Shown here in pieces: positions 39,975 to 52,210 of a stretch of 64,000 bases of DNA. Each line of letters begins with the position of its first letter. Within the stretch, counting starts at the first letter, position 1. This DNA is from Glandiceps talaboti (Eukaryota > Hemichordata > Enteropneusta > Spengelidae): contig NC_135566.1 of the NCBI RefSeq assembly GCF_964340395.1, positions 1,126,001 to 1,190,000 on the forward strand. Reading direction: 5' to 3'. The position numbers were made by a program, and so were the translations under genes. The notes below the pieces were generated by a model, which was given only the letters and a program-made list of their open reading frames with translations, was not told the DNA's origin and searched no databases.

Positions 39975-40412
39975 GAAATGCATAAGGAATGAGTGATACA
40001 GTTCGAATCAATAAATGCAATCCGACGTTTCGAATCAAAATTCCACCTGACAGAAACATTATGGAATAAAACGACAACCGAGTGAGTATCAACGGTTAGG
40101 TACGTGCAAAAAGATCTAAAAGTCACGCGCACCAAAAAGAACCCTATAGAACACGCCTGAAAGATAGAATAAACGTAGTTAGATATTAGGGAATGATGTG
40201 AATAATCTATTAATTCCACGGGGTTCCAGCATTCCGAGACGGAAAATGATTTACATATCAATTCTAAAATTAAAATATGTATTATTCATAATATTAATAT
40301 ATTATTAAATTTTTAATGTTATTTTTATATCATTTTTATTGATGTAAAATACCTGTGTACGTATATATGTTTGCAAATGCATAAGGAACGAGTGAGACAG
40401 TCTGAATAAACA
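39975..40412. repeat. Dispersed ~36-bp direct repeat pair
   Basis: AAATGCATAAGGAATGAGTG at 39977 and AAATGCATAAGGAACGAGTG at 40375 begin two related segments of about 36 bp, 400 bp apart. The first directly follows a GT microsatellite. This may be two fragments of one dispersed element. Confidence 0.6.
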
Positions 40413-40547
40413 GTGAATGGGTTAATGGGTGGCAACTTGGGTGGATGAAGCATGGCAAATCTGTGCCATATAGCTAGAAAGGTATCTGGAAATGTGACAC
40501 GATACGTAGGTAGATAGGAGGGTTTGTTGTTGTTTTTGTTTGCTTGC

Positions 40548-40635
40548 TTGCTTGTTTGTTTATTTATTTATTTGTTTGTTTGTTTGTTTGTTTGTTTGTT
40601 TGGACAGTTGGTTGGTTGGTTGGTTGGTTGGTTGA
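40548..40635. repeat. (GTTT)n and (GGTT)n microsatellites
   Basis: Tetranucleotide GTTT/ATTT units to about 40601 followed by GGTT units at about 40608-40634. Confidence 0.94.
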
Positions 40636-41536
40636 CAGACAGATAGTACAATTGTGCCTAGCAAATCGATTGAGTCTGTGAAGGAATGAATGAATACGAG
40701 AAAGAAAAAGAGTGAGGGGCCCTACCCCTAGTGAGCTATAAGGTGTGTACGTCTTTGGATGGATAAGTTGGTAGTATATAAAATAACAACCCAAAGTGTC
40801 TTCAAGCTAATCACATTTTTGCATCTACATGCAGTGCTTTACGGTAAAAAAAACATATTTCGCCAAAAAGGCACTAATTCCAAACCAAAAATACTATTTT
40901 TCACAAAGGCCTGTAAAAAGAGTTGGATCGATCTAAACTCATTTGTTGATAACCTTTGAACCTTGGCATGTTTTACCACTGTATAAATCATACATATCAC
41001 GTGACTTGCCATGCATTTCATTCTTACACGATATTAGAACTAATGAGTCAAATTTTAAAACTTCTATCTCATTCATGGGTCAACTGTTATATGTTTGAAA
41101 TGACGTCATTATTTCCTAGGTCATTCGGGCTTCCTTCCCCTCATCATATGATAGGCAATGGTACCCCTGTCTTGATTACATTCCGAGATAATGTATATTA
41201 ATCAGGTTGAAAAAGTGTAGTGACAAGCCACAGATCTTATGTATTTGACAACACACTATGCTAATATTAATGGAGCCTTTTACATTAGTACATATATGTG
41301 AGATAACGGAATAGATTGGTGTCAAACTACGATAACTTTCTATAATCATGATAATTGATGTAATATCTCTAATGTTAAGTATATATTGGACAGTTTCGAA
41401 ATCAAGCAAGGACCTTGGTTTATTTAATTTCAATAAAATAGATATGTTAATTTGACTCCTAATCTAGGCGTCAATCACGCATTTTCTAAACATAGCATAA
41501 CTGCACGCACATTCACAATCAATTTTTCGCATTCCT

Positions 41537-41722
41537 ATGACCTCTAACCCCGCGATCGTCACAGAAGGCCAGCAAGTGTCAGCTTTATATAAATTCCATT
41601 ATAGAACGATTGAGGAGTGCATAATTGGATGCATAGCGCTTCATTCAATTCTCTCATTCGTATGCGCCAAATCTGTGCCTAATCGGGTCGAGCTGAGGCC
41701 AGTATACAATACACAGACATAA
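41537..41722 (+). CDS. Candidate small open frame, unknown function
   Basis: This 61-codon frame starts MTSNPAIVTEGQQVSALYKF and ends with a TAA stop. The frame remains open for 12 codons before the ATG. It is richer in GC and CpG than its surroundings, and its codons are varied rather than AT-driven. Three cysteines lie in the middle (EECIIGCIALHS and FVCAK). I do not recognise a family and see no splice sites that would tie it to other exons. It may be a chance opening, a short secreted-protein exon or a decayed gene. Confidence 0.2.
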   Translation: MTSNPAIVTEGQQVSALYKFHYRTIEECIIGCIALHSILSFVCAKSVPNRVELRPVYNTQT

Positions 41723-41889
41723 TCCACAAAATGTGTACTATACTCGATTTAACAACAAACATCACACTTGTTAGTCTAGATAACTTAAACTATAGACCAT
41801 TCAAAAATAAAAAAACACTAACAATATTTGGTATAGCTGAGCAATGTCATAGTGATTTTTATCGAGTAGGCAAGGTAGTATAACACGTC

Positions 41890-41890
<1 letters not shown>

Positions 41891-41947
<57 letters not shown>

Positions 41948-41984
41948 GGCAGACAGGCAGGCAGGCAGGCAGGCAGGCAGACAT

Positions 41985-42043
<59 letters not shown>

Positions 42044-42102
42044 TACATACATACAGACAGACAGACAGACAGACAGACAGGCAGGCAGGCAGGCAGGCAG
42101 GC

Positions 42103-42143
<41 letters not shown>

Positions 42144-42144
42144 T

Positions 42145-42175
<31 letters not shown>

Positions 42176-42186
42176 GGCAGACAAAC
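41891..42186. repeat. (ACAG)n tetranucleotide array with GGCA and TACA variants
   Basis: About 295 bp of ACAG units interrupted by two GGCA-rich blocks (about 41946-41980 and 42079-42102) and short TACA stretches. The order ACAG, GGCA, ACAG, TACA, ACAG, GGCA, ACAG suggests internal duplication. Cysteine-rich open frames on the minus strand come from this array. Confidence 0.97.
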
Positions 42187-44176
42187 AAGTTCTCATTCTC
42201 ATTAATTGTGGAACTCAGAAATGTAAATGGTAAATTGTCTGAAAATACAAAAGGACTTGAATGAATAAGAAAGTGCAAGCATACCTCTATTCCGTTAAAT
42301 TGTACCATTACATGTCAATTAGATTGAAAACTCTGTATACAACGAACAAGTCTAACACATAATACCTAGTATATTCACTACTGTATTTTCTTCTTCAAAT
42401 TCTATCTGTCTATCTATGTCTTTACTTTGGGTTATACTAACAAAGCTAATCGCAGTGGAATAGAGCAAGTCTTCATTCAATGGTTACGAGATGTGTATGG
42501 CCCTCTACTAGTGTAACGTAAAATAATGGCCAGCTCTACATCCAATTTACCAAGTTAAATTAGTGACTATGGTCTGCTTATCACGTTGTAACTTGCCTTA
42601 CAGCAACGCCACACAATCCACGTTCATTTTAATGGTTCATAAAAAGAATCGTATTTGAAAATGTAAAAAAATATGTTTAGTACTCGTGTAGTGGTGAATA
42701 GCCAGCTAACGGGATATCACGTAGGCCATTTGAGTTAAAGAATGTTACATGTAGTATGCTGTTCTGATGATGGATTGTAGTGGGCAACGAGATGAATGTT
42801 TTCAAACCGTCGAATGGAAATACTATATCTGCACTTTTCTAGAAAGCATTTTATTTAAGAACAAAACAGATTGATCGATTATACAGATATATACATGTCG
42901 CTGCCTAGTGTCGGTCTAGGAAAGATCTCCGATGGTATTTACACACGTGAGAACGTCATAACAAGTCAGCAATAACAAATACTACAACATGGACATAATA
43001 ATGCATTATTCAGGAACATCTTGTATTTATTTCAGATAATATAAAACCAGTCCCCGAGCATTTGTGATGAGCTCGAGTCTGCCGTGTACACGTGTCTGTG
43101 TGTGTGTGTGTGGGGGGGGGGGGTGACCGAAAACTGACACAGGTAATAAAGGAAATGGCGACATATTAATCTTGGTGAAGCATACTTGTTGTGTTTAATA
43201 TGGAGGAAGATGATTTTTTTTATGAATCTGTTGTGTTTGTATGATTAATGTATTACTGGGACGTCTAGGCGACAAAGGGAATTGAATGAAAAAGGTGATA
43301 TATGGATAACACTATTTGAATGAGATTAACCGGCCACGGCTCAACGGTCTTCTGTGTACATTCCCCCTATTACGTGACGTACGACTATATTTCCTTGTTT
43401 CCACGGCTTAAATGATAAATATGAGAGGGGTGAATGCCAGTCATAGTTCGTTCCACACTTGGCTATTATTCCCGTCTTGTGTTCTTGATGTCGCACGGTT
43501 TGATTAACGTGTAGTTGACATTGGCGCCGAGAGTTTTAATTTAGCATCCATTTTGTGAAAGTGACCATTTCCTATCGTTTGTTCTGCCGAGTTCTCTGTA
43601 AGGAGGCTTAATTGAGATATATGAAGACCGTCAAAGCAGAAGCTATGATTGACTTCTCTTTGTAAAGGATAAATTGTAAATTAATTGTTGACAACCACGC
43701 CTGCTGTTCAGTACAAGGAGTCCACCTTATCATACCATCCATTTAAAACCATGTCTAATCACTTATGCGATCGTGGCCAAGATTGACATCCCGTGTGGAT
43801 GACCATAAAGTGATTTTTAAACGAAAACCAGGATGAAAAATTTACCTTTGTATAGTCATGGCTTAGAAACGTACCGTGATTCAGAAGGATATTAAAGATA
43901 GTTCATTCTTCGTGTATAAAATCTTTGTTCACAATTGTGCGAACATTATTTCATCCAGATAGGGTGTTACTAATGATGTTAGAGGCATACACGTACGGTC
44001 AGTACCAGCTTCAATGGACGTTGTCGTTTTCATTGATCGCGTTCTAGATACTTAGTCATTCACACAATTACACTTTAATATAAAACTTAATGAACAGATA
44101 GAGGAACACGGAAAGATATAATCAGATGGACTGACAGACACACAGACAGATGTAATGACATATACAAAGATTGACG
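42187..44176. other. Unique non-coding DNA
   Basis: AT-rich but CpG-retaining sequence with a GT/G run at 43095-43123. No gene or convincing exon was seen. Confidence 0.6.
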
Positions 44177-44222
44177 GATGAATGGATGGATGGATGGATG
44201 GATGGATGGATGGATGGATGGA
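44177..44222. repeat. (GGAT)n microsatellite
   Basis: About 11 GGAT units. Confidence 0.95.
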
Positions 44223-44310
44223 TTGGTGGGTGTAAATTTACTGACGAAGGCCAAGACAATCTAAATATTTGCTACACTTTGTATGAATGAGATTGATAAC
44301 ATAAAGATGA

Positions 44311-44391
44311 CACATACATACATACATACATACATACATACATACATACATACATACATACATACATACATACATACATACATACATACAT
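44311..44391. repeat. (ACAT)n microsatellite
   Basis: About 20 uninterrupted ACAT units. Confidence 0.97.
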
Positions 44392-44736
44392 TTCATGTTT
44401 TAGGTGTGATGATTAACTTCTTTTATATCAAATACATCCGTTCCTCATCACCATTATGACAAGGAAGACTTGAAAGCAAAGGTGGCAAGTTCACATATAA
44501 TTTTGAATTATTTATACTTTTACAGTGTATTGGTTGTTGCATTGCATTGCATTGCATGAATGTGAAGGTTTCTTGGAAATGGAGTGGTGGATACATGGTG
44601 GACTACAGACTCCGGAGAAAAAGGTTATGCTGGACTTAGATAATTGAAACCAGCTTCCATTAGTCATACTTATAGTCTCATCTAGACCTTAAATTTCAAT
44701 TGGCCATCATTTCCCAAAACAATTGTATAGTGTATT

Positions 44737-44888
44737 TTACATCATATATTTCGTATCGTACATTCTGTTGGCTTTTTCAACTTGAAAAGAGAACAAGGGT
44801 CCCAGCATGACAGCGCCACTAGGGTCGCCATTTCCGCCGCCGATCGTCGGGGAGGTCGTCACCGACTGCTGTGTACTCGTCGATATCC
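44737..44888 (-). CDS. Candidate terminal coding exon, unknown protein
   Basis: After an acceptor-like CTGTTATCTCAG, a 49-codon frame runs to TAA. It begins ISTSTQQSVTTSPTIGGGNG and ends KANRMYDTKYMM. Its first half is GC- and CpG-rich, in contrast to the surrounding DNA, and is low in complexity (Ser/Thr, then Gly), as protein tails often are. A second minus frame (word DIDEYTAVGDDLPDD) and a plus frame (start ATGACAGCGCC at 44807) are open over the same GC-rich core, so strand and frame are not settled. No matching upstream exon was identified and no family is recognised. Confidence 0.25.
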
Positions 44889-45655
44889 CTGAGATAACAG
44901 TGCATATTTAAGGCTGCTCTTAGATACCAGGATATGACCTCGTGGTGAATCAATTGATGAAGAAATCCATCAACTGTTGTGACTTGTAGGGTTGCTCAGA
45001 TACAAGGCAAGACTGATGATAGTACCTAGATACTTGTAGTCTCCGTCCATGTATTGTAACTGTAGTATCAGACTCAAAGACAATTGTGCATGGTGCAATC
45101 TCCTGCGTCTTCGACCAACTACTGCCTGATTAGGAGCTAGCGACAGATATTGAGTTGTACGGAATATACAGGTAACCGCAGAGAGTCTGCAATTCTCGCT
45201 CAGTGTCTGATTTCAGTGGCTTGCGTGTTCGTGCCATATGTGATGTGAACTAGAGTCAGTCGAGTGGAAAGCGATGCCATGGAGTCCTGGCGCCGCGTCT
45301 ACATATCACTACAAACCGTTTTCCGGGTTTTTACCTCGACTGATTATAATCGAAGTAAACTAATCGATACTTTCTTGGGTCAATTTAGTCGGTTTCACGT
45401 GTGCTGCAGACGCTGAACTACATATCCGCCGTGACTTACTATGTCCCACTAGTTGGGTAGATCGAATACAAACTCACGTATATACAACCACTGCTGGCAC
45501 GATTATACTGACATCTAGATACCATGAATTAAAATTATTTCCATGGCAACAGACAAATCTCAAATAATCACGAACAAATGGTCTGTTCATGTCACGCAAA
45601 TAAAGAAGTTGCTTTCACTCTGGGCTGCTAACTCATGTTAAATGAAACCAAAATA
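44889..45655. other. CpG-rich unique DNA, possible promoter or exon cluster
   Basis: This stretch has many CpG and short open frames on the plus strand, for example from ATG at 45279 for 45 codons. A GTAAGT donor is present on the minus strand at about 45434. No frame is recognisable. It could hold a promoter or the untranslated start of an unseen gene. Confidence 0.35.
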
Positions 45656-45686
<31 letters not shown>

Positions 45687-45752
45687 TGTATGTATGTATG
45701 TATGTATGTATGTATGTATGTATGTATGTATGTATGTATGTATGTATGTATG
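45656..45752. repeat. (TATG)n microsatellite
   Basis: About 24 uninterrupted TATG units. Confidence 0.97.
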
Positions 45753-46837
45753 TGTCCTTGTGTAAAGGTTGATAGGCGAGTAGAGACATTGATATACATT
45801 GTAATATGACGACGGGTAGGCCTTTATAAATGGCCAACACACTAGGTACAAGTAAACGTGATTTTTTGTAATTGAAGTTTAGCAATACAAGACAGACTGC
45901 TGCAAGCCTGCAAGTGTACTTGAAATGATCTTCATATATAAACAGACTCGTTATCGTAAAGGAGTGGTGCGTTAAAAGGACGTGAACTCAAAATATGCAC
46001 TCCGTTTGGTTACATTTATCACGTGTTATTATGATCCTATGACATCTCAATGCAATATCTTTTAACATAACATACAAGATACATCACACGCATGTATAGT
46101 TCTGCTACCCCACCCTCATTCTAAGAAGTAAAACTCGTCGAAAAACGTTTGGTAAGACTGTGATGAAATGTTAGCGTAACCATGGCAACTGTTGTCATGC
46201 TACAAGTAGCAGATAGAAGAGTGATAGAACAGCAAGATGGACGTGTTATTGAAGTTATTGCACCGTACACGTATCCGTCTGAGTGACAGCTAAGTCTACT
46301 TGGTTGAATTATTAACTGGCATTTATTTATTTCATTTATTTGACGGTATTCCTCTGGCGCCATCCATTGTCTACTGTCATTTGTTGTGTCTGCTACATCA
46401 TGTATTCAACAAATTCGCTTATCGGCGTAGTCAAACAATATTAAATGACAAACAAGAAAATTGAAGAACGTAGACTAGAGTAAACAATGCAAAACACTGG
46501 TAGGAGATAGAAACAAAATTTGGAATCTAAACAAAAAGGGAAAGAAAAATGAAACAAAATATTGTAAAACAGGAGAAACGGGCAATATAAAGCAAACACT
46601 ACGAGTAAGAGAAATAATAGGTGAAGCACTACATTATGACGTCATTTTAGTATCTATATTGTGGAAGATACGAAGGCGTGGAAGTAGGACGGCTAGCACT
46701 CAATTTCTATCAATTAATGTGTTTAACCTCTTTAATACCTCATTTATTGCTGATCTGATAATATTGAAATGGAAACATAATTAAAATTTAATAAATGGAT
46801 TACTGTAATCTTGGAGGGGTAATTTGCAGAGGAAATA

Positions 46838-46838
<1 letters not shown>
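45753..46838. other. Unique non-coding DNA
   Basis: No supported gene. A 34-codon plus-strand frame at 46182-46286 and an 80-codon minus frame overlap each other and neither has a recognisable protein. Confidence 0.5.
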
Positions 46839-46914
<76 letters not shown>

Positions 46915-46917
46915 TAA

Positions 46918-46992
<75 letters not shown>
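46839..46992. repeat. (TA)n followed by (GATA)n
   Basis: TA units to about 46910, a short AAATA bridge, then about 18 GATA units to 46992. Confidence 0.97.
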
Positions 46993-48575
46993 CAATATCA
47001 ATTGTTGTCGTTTACATTGTTATTGTGGTTGATTTGGTGTACGTGAGGAAGTGATGATGAAAATGATGATATTGATGGTAACAACAATAGCGAGATCAGT
47101 TTATTGTACGGCTAACAGCGAAATGAAAAAAATAGCAGATAACGTACATGTAGGAGAGTAAATAATGAGAATTGGGATAACGATGCAGTTGTGTGTTTGC
47201 GTTGTAATTAGCATACGTCACGTGTTGGCAATACCATTAACGATGTGATGACATATTTAATGATAAATTACTGGTGTTAAGTACATTGCTAAACGGATAG
47301 TAAGTCTATACGAGTATTGACACCAACAAACATACCATAGCTAGATTAATGGCTTGTACTTGTACAGATGAGAACACGTTGTTCACAACATAACAAAAGC
47401 ACACACACACAGTGACATGACGTTGGAGACACGACAGAGTTGAACGAACATGGAAAGTGATAAGATAGGAGTAGTCGTGCAGACCTACTAATTGAAAGCC
47501 CGGCAAGCAGACGCATTAAATTGTGGAATAAATACATAGATAAATAGCCTTGGTCCCCCAAATCGTTATATACTATGCTGGACGCTTTAGATAATGATTG
47601 TACTATGGCTGACGACTTGCATACCATATCATGATGAATGTTGTGAGTATAAAAGCAAATAGGCATTATAACGTAGCATAGCTCACAAACACGCCATCTT
47701 GAATGGGGCATTATGGGAAATATGGTATCGATTCAATGATCGACATGATTCAATTACTTTTATCGCTTTGTTTGCAAGTAGAAATGATCTACACCTTTAT
47801 AGAAGGCTATCTCTCATATCCCTTCAGCACCCCCCCCCCCCCCGATTTCTCCAACTTCAAATAATCTCACAATCTCTTGCGTCTGAGAATATTCAGGTCG
47901 GATTGTAAGTCATCTATCGATAAGTGATTGATCTTGTAAAGAAATTGCATGAAATATAGAACACTTGGCAGAGGAAGGAAAGAGAATGTCAGATAAACTT
48001 TGTGTGATATAGATACAAGAATGCATTTATCAATAGATAACTGTACGTTTCAAATCAAATCATGTATCTCTCTACACTATTGTCTTTATTTGTTTATTTA
48101 CCATCCAACAAGCACGCCCAATAACAGGAGGAGGGTTGAATGTTAGTGCAGGAGGAAACGGAGTGCCTGAGGAAAACCTGTGTTGTTCGGTAAAGTCAAA
48201 CTGAATGACAATCTTCTTACTTACAGCGTAGTAAATTTAATCAAAACCTGAATGCAGTGGTAAGAGGCAAGTGGTTTCATTCGACCACCGACAATCCTTG
48301 AAAGGCTTAGTATCTCTTGCCGTAAAGCAAGTTATGAATAACACAAATTTGAAATGTTCTAATAGTATGTTTTGAGTTAAAAACTAAACTAACTACCGTA
48401 AAGTATACGTAGGACACATCGTTATATATATATATGACAGAAGATATGAAACAAATAAGACGAAATTGTAACAGAAACTGCATCTCCGCAATAGAAACAC
48501 GGAATTCTAATTCGATTAAAAAAATATTAAGTGTTTGTTGTCAACGCAAATATTGCAATTAGACAACATTTGTGT
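46993..48575. other. Unique non-coding DNA with a poly-C run
   Basis: A C run lies at 47830-47843. A YY1-like GCCATCTT at 47693 is followed by a 69-codon frame that crosses the C run; this looks like chance. No gene can be supported. Confidence 0.5.
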
Positions 48576-48985
48576 GATAGCCGTCATTCGACGTATCATA
48601 GTCTGGCCGTACTTCCAACGATAGCCGTCATTCGACGTATCATAGTCTGGCCGTACTGCCAACGATAGCCGTCATTCGACGTATCATAGTCTGGCCGTAC
48701 TGCCAACGATAGCCGTCATTCGACGTATCATAGTCTGGCCGTACTTTCAACGATAGCCGTCGTCAATCGACGTATCATAGTCTGGCCGTACTGCCAACGA
48801 TAGCCGTCGTCAATCGACGTATCATAGTCTGGCCGTACTGCCAACGATAGCCGTCATTCGACGTATCATAGTCTGGCCGTACTGCCAACGATAGCCGTCA
48901 TTCGATGTATCATAGTCTGGCCGTACTGCCAACGATATCCTTCATTCGATGTATCATCATAGCTATAGTTTGACCGTACTTTCAA
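48576..48985. repeat. 44-bp CpG-rich minisatellite, 9 copies
   Basis: Units start at 48576, 48620, 48664, 48708, 48752, 48799, 48846, 48890 and 48934. Each begins GATAGCCGTCATTCGACG and contains ATAGTCTGGCCGTACTGCCA. Two adjacent units are 47 bp because CATTCG is replaced by CGTCAATCG. Most units carry five CpG. The last unit is decayed. Confidence 0.96.
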
Positions 48986-51030
48986 AAATTAAATAGGATC
49001 AATAAAATTATAATATCAAATGATTCTGAATATCTGTCGCTACTCCTTCCGGCATGATACAATCTAAACCCCTTCGATTGTATTTTCAGTCCCAATGAGC
49101 AATATATAATATGTACCACATTACAAGATATGCAATATGCATTACATCACATACGGTGTTAATCGTATCGTATTATGCACACAGCGATTCTGTCATTTTC
49201 TATGTATAATGCTACCGGGTAGACATAAACTCATCATATATTCCATACACGAGTTATGGCATCATATTATTCCAATGCTGCGACATGTGGAATACGGTAA
49301 CGTATGGTACATATTATTATTTATCGAATAGAAATAAAAACAAACCAAATGTATGCTTTAGAATGTAGACAAAATATGTGCCAGTTATGGGACAATCCAC
49401 AGCACATAATAACGGACAGAAGTTTAAATCACACAGTATTATACAGATAACAGCTGGTATCCATAGAAACGCTATTCGACATACATTGTATTAATATTGA
49501 TTTGCGAAATATTCATTATTGGAGATAAGTAAACCAAACAACCACCTGTTGATTTTAAACAAAGAACGACGGGCAATGTCTTCAAATAATTGAAATTAAT
49601 TGTTCGCATGGACCAAGCTTATTTTTTTTTAGAGGTGTACTTCAAAATAGTAACTCAGTAATTTACGTTAACTTTTCTACGTCTTTGTTCTAGTGTCATA
49701 TCGTTAGAAATCCTAACTGTTTTATTTTTACCATCGAATACTAAATTATTTCAAGTCATAGGTGGAGTTATTGTAGACATTTCCATAAAAGTCTAAATCA
49801 CTCGAAATAAAGGAAATAGTATTTCAATCCTAATTAACAAAAAGGGGAAAGTTAAGATAAAGCTAAGAGACACAAAATAATAGTGCCTAAAGATTTATAT
49901 GTGCAACTAATTTGCACAAAGTTTTGAATTACATCCATGTATAGGTCGTAATAATATGAACAATAATCAAAGACGGGACACCTCCAACTACTTGAAATGT
50001 CTTTATTATACACTACGTTGTGAGGATATTAGTATGTTCCTTCGCATTGGAGCTAGAATTATATAAAGCCGAGGTTTGAGGATTTGACCTGTCGGTGATA
50101 GGGGACTAGGCTTACATAGTCTAGTTTCTTAGTACTTTAGTTTACATAGTAAGACTCGTTGATGTATCTACAAATATACTTCTCTCATCAAGTAGAATGA
50201 ATTCGGTGAAGGCAATATGGTAGATATTGGATCTAGAAGAGTACTTATTGGTAGTGGTGTTTTATACTTGGTATTACAAGGGAACGGAAGAACCAGCGTG
50301 AACACATCAAATACAATCAAATATGTCCATATGTAGGTAATTTCCGGTAAGTATGGCTTTGGACGGTAAAGTGTCGACCTTGACCTTGGCATTGTCATAA
50401 ACCAAACTAAATAGAATTAACTTGATATGCTTTGTTGATTCGATATTACAGTAGATATAAAAAGTAAACATGACGACATTTGTTAGCAATGCTTCCAAAA
50501 ACAAAACATTCATCACTTTAATCGTAACAATGAAACATAAGAATTAAATCATATATCAGACTATATATTTCAGGTGTATGTTTTACAACCTTTTAAAAAT
50601 ACAAACATAAAGATTTAATATCATAAACGCGGCATGTCTTTGTAGCAATCTCGGTTAATATCGAACAATGACCTAGACAACATTTCAAATCTAACGCAGG
50701 AAGAGTTACCGCCAAGGATTGACAATGAAAGTTGACAAACAATGTTATGCTGTACAATTAACAAAAAGGTTATATCTAAATGTCACAACCCTAATGTCTC
50801 TATAGTTAATGTATAGGGGCTGACGGGTCTCAGGATATTACAAGACTTCCGTTGTAAACCACCATGATATTTGTAAGCTTTTCAAACCATTCCAAGTAAT
50901 CTAAGTCTTGAACCGCTCGAAATAAATCATTTTGTGGCGATATATATACAATAATAAAGATGCCTTTGACTGAAATGTCGTGTGTATGTTCCCCTCTCTC
51001 TACGCTGAAATGCAATCAAAATCATCTTAC
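48986..51030. other. Unique non-coding DNA
   Basis: AT-rich, CpG-retaining. A strong plus-strand donor-like GTAAGTATGG is present at about 50350 but its upstream frame is short and unrecognisable. No gene can be supported. Confidence 0.5.
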
Positions 51031-51139
51031 CGCTTTATTCGCCATATGCATGGGTATTAGCGGCAGAGATTTACCAAAGGTAAGACCGTACGGACCGTGA
51101 TTATGTAGGTACTGTTCACCCATCAAATCCTCAGCATTG
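51031..51139 (-). CDS. Candidate internal coding exon, unknown protein
   Basis: A 109-nt segment lies between a good acceptor (TTATTTTCTTTAG) and a good donor (GCG|GTAAGAT) on the minus strand. It is open for 36 codons in one frame: NAEDLMGEQYLHNHGPYGLT then FGKSLPLIPMHMANKA. Codon choice is mixed and GC is above the surroundings. It would enter with two bases carried over and leave in phase 0, which does not join directly to the candidate at 44737-44888. A plus-strand frame with its own donor (AAAG|GTAAGA at about 51081) overlaps, and a strong plus acceptor lies at 51198, so the strand is not certain. No family is recognised. Confidence 0.3.
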
Positions 51140-51837
51140 CTAAAGAAAATAAGATATAGTTTTTCCTGGATACTGATTTGTTTTCTCTTTCATTTCAGAC
51201 GACACTTCAATAAACTGACTACATTGGCCATATGGAAAATCATAATGGAACTATTTATTCACGACGAGTTGGATTATTATATTTTTTGGAATGGCGATTA
51301 GAGAGTAGAGAAATTAGTAAACATATATTAGAGGAACAAATAAGCTATCTGAATATATAATATTGATAAAACAAAGTACACAATTTTAATGTAGGGGTGA
51401 ATACAACTGATAATGGTAAAACTGTATAATTCACGTACATCAACCCTGCATCAACTATGGTGACATATGTAACTATAATTATTCAAAATGGCTACCTGAA
51501 AAAAGTACAATGGGAAATGGGTGCACATATTGCTTCCTAGACGGTAAACATTAAAATGATTTATGACGTCCAAACATCAATAACTAAGGCAACATTTTGT
51601 ATGAGGTTAAATATTAATCAACACTTTAATTAGGTGAAGTTACAGCATGGTGAACGTTATGTGCCCTTTTGATAAATAACCCACTATTCATAGTAAAAAT
51701 AATTTGCATCATAATTGCTTGTATAAAGAATCTGTGCATCTGTCTCACCTATACGGTGACCATTATGGCAACTGATAAATACAATACAGACACACACACA
51801 AATGTATATACTACATTTTTAAATATATATACACTGG

Positions 51838-51838
<1 letters not shown>
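51140..51838. other. Unique non-coding DNA
   Basis: Contains a strong plus-strand acceptor-like tract ending TTCATTTCAG near 51198, followed by a 35-codon open frame on that strand. Otherwise nothing is recognised. Confidence 0.45.
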
Positions 51839-51899
<61 letters not shown>

Positions 51900-51919
51900 C
51901 ATAATATATATATACATAC

Positions 51920-52008
<89 letters not shown>
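51839..52008. repeat. (TA)n array with ACATACATA inserts
   Basis: About 170 bp of TA units broken by two TACATACATA words and one GTATGTA word, whose opposite orientation makes the array largely self-complementary. Confidence 0.96.
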
Positions 52009-52012
<4 letters not shown>

Positions 52013-52210
52013 TTTTCATCCTGAAAACAAAAATATGTTAAAGGAAATAATAGAATATACAAAGGATGGTGATAATGGTGTATGTCTGATTATCATAACA
52101 ACTTAATATATTATACCCGGTGCGGAATTTATGTGAGTTTCATGTTTCATTGTTTCTTTTGGTTTGTTTTGACATTTGTCTTCGTAGTATGTGTTATTAT
52201 GTTTACAAAG

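Noticed and set aside
39704-40261. 185-codon minus frame with His/Thr and Gln/Thr/Asp runs
   Set aside because: The centre is a compound microsatellite; the ends have no recognisable protein.
46182-46286. 34-codon plus frame starting MATVVMLQVADRR
   Set aside because: It has a good start context but is short, lacks splice signals and overlaps a longer minus frame; nothing distinguishes it from chance.
47346-47908. 121-codon minus frame and 69-codon plus frame near a YY1-like word
   Set aside because: Neither resembles a known protein; the plus frame runs through a poly-C tract and the minus one through a CA tract.
48576-48985. CRISPR-like array
   Set aside because: Units are contiguous with no unique spacers, and the window is animal DNA; the same applies to the 66-bp, 68-bp and 34-bp arrays.
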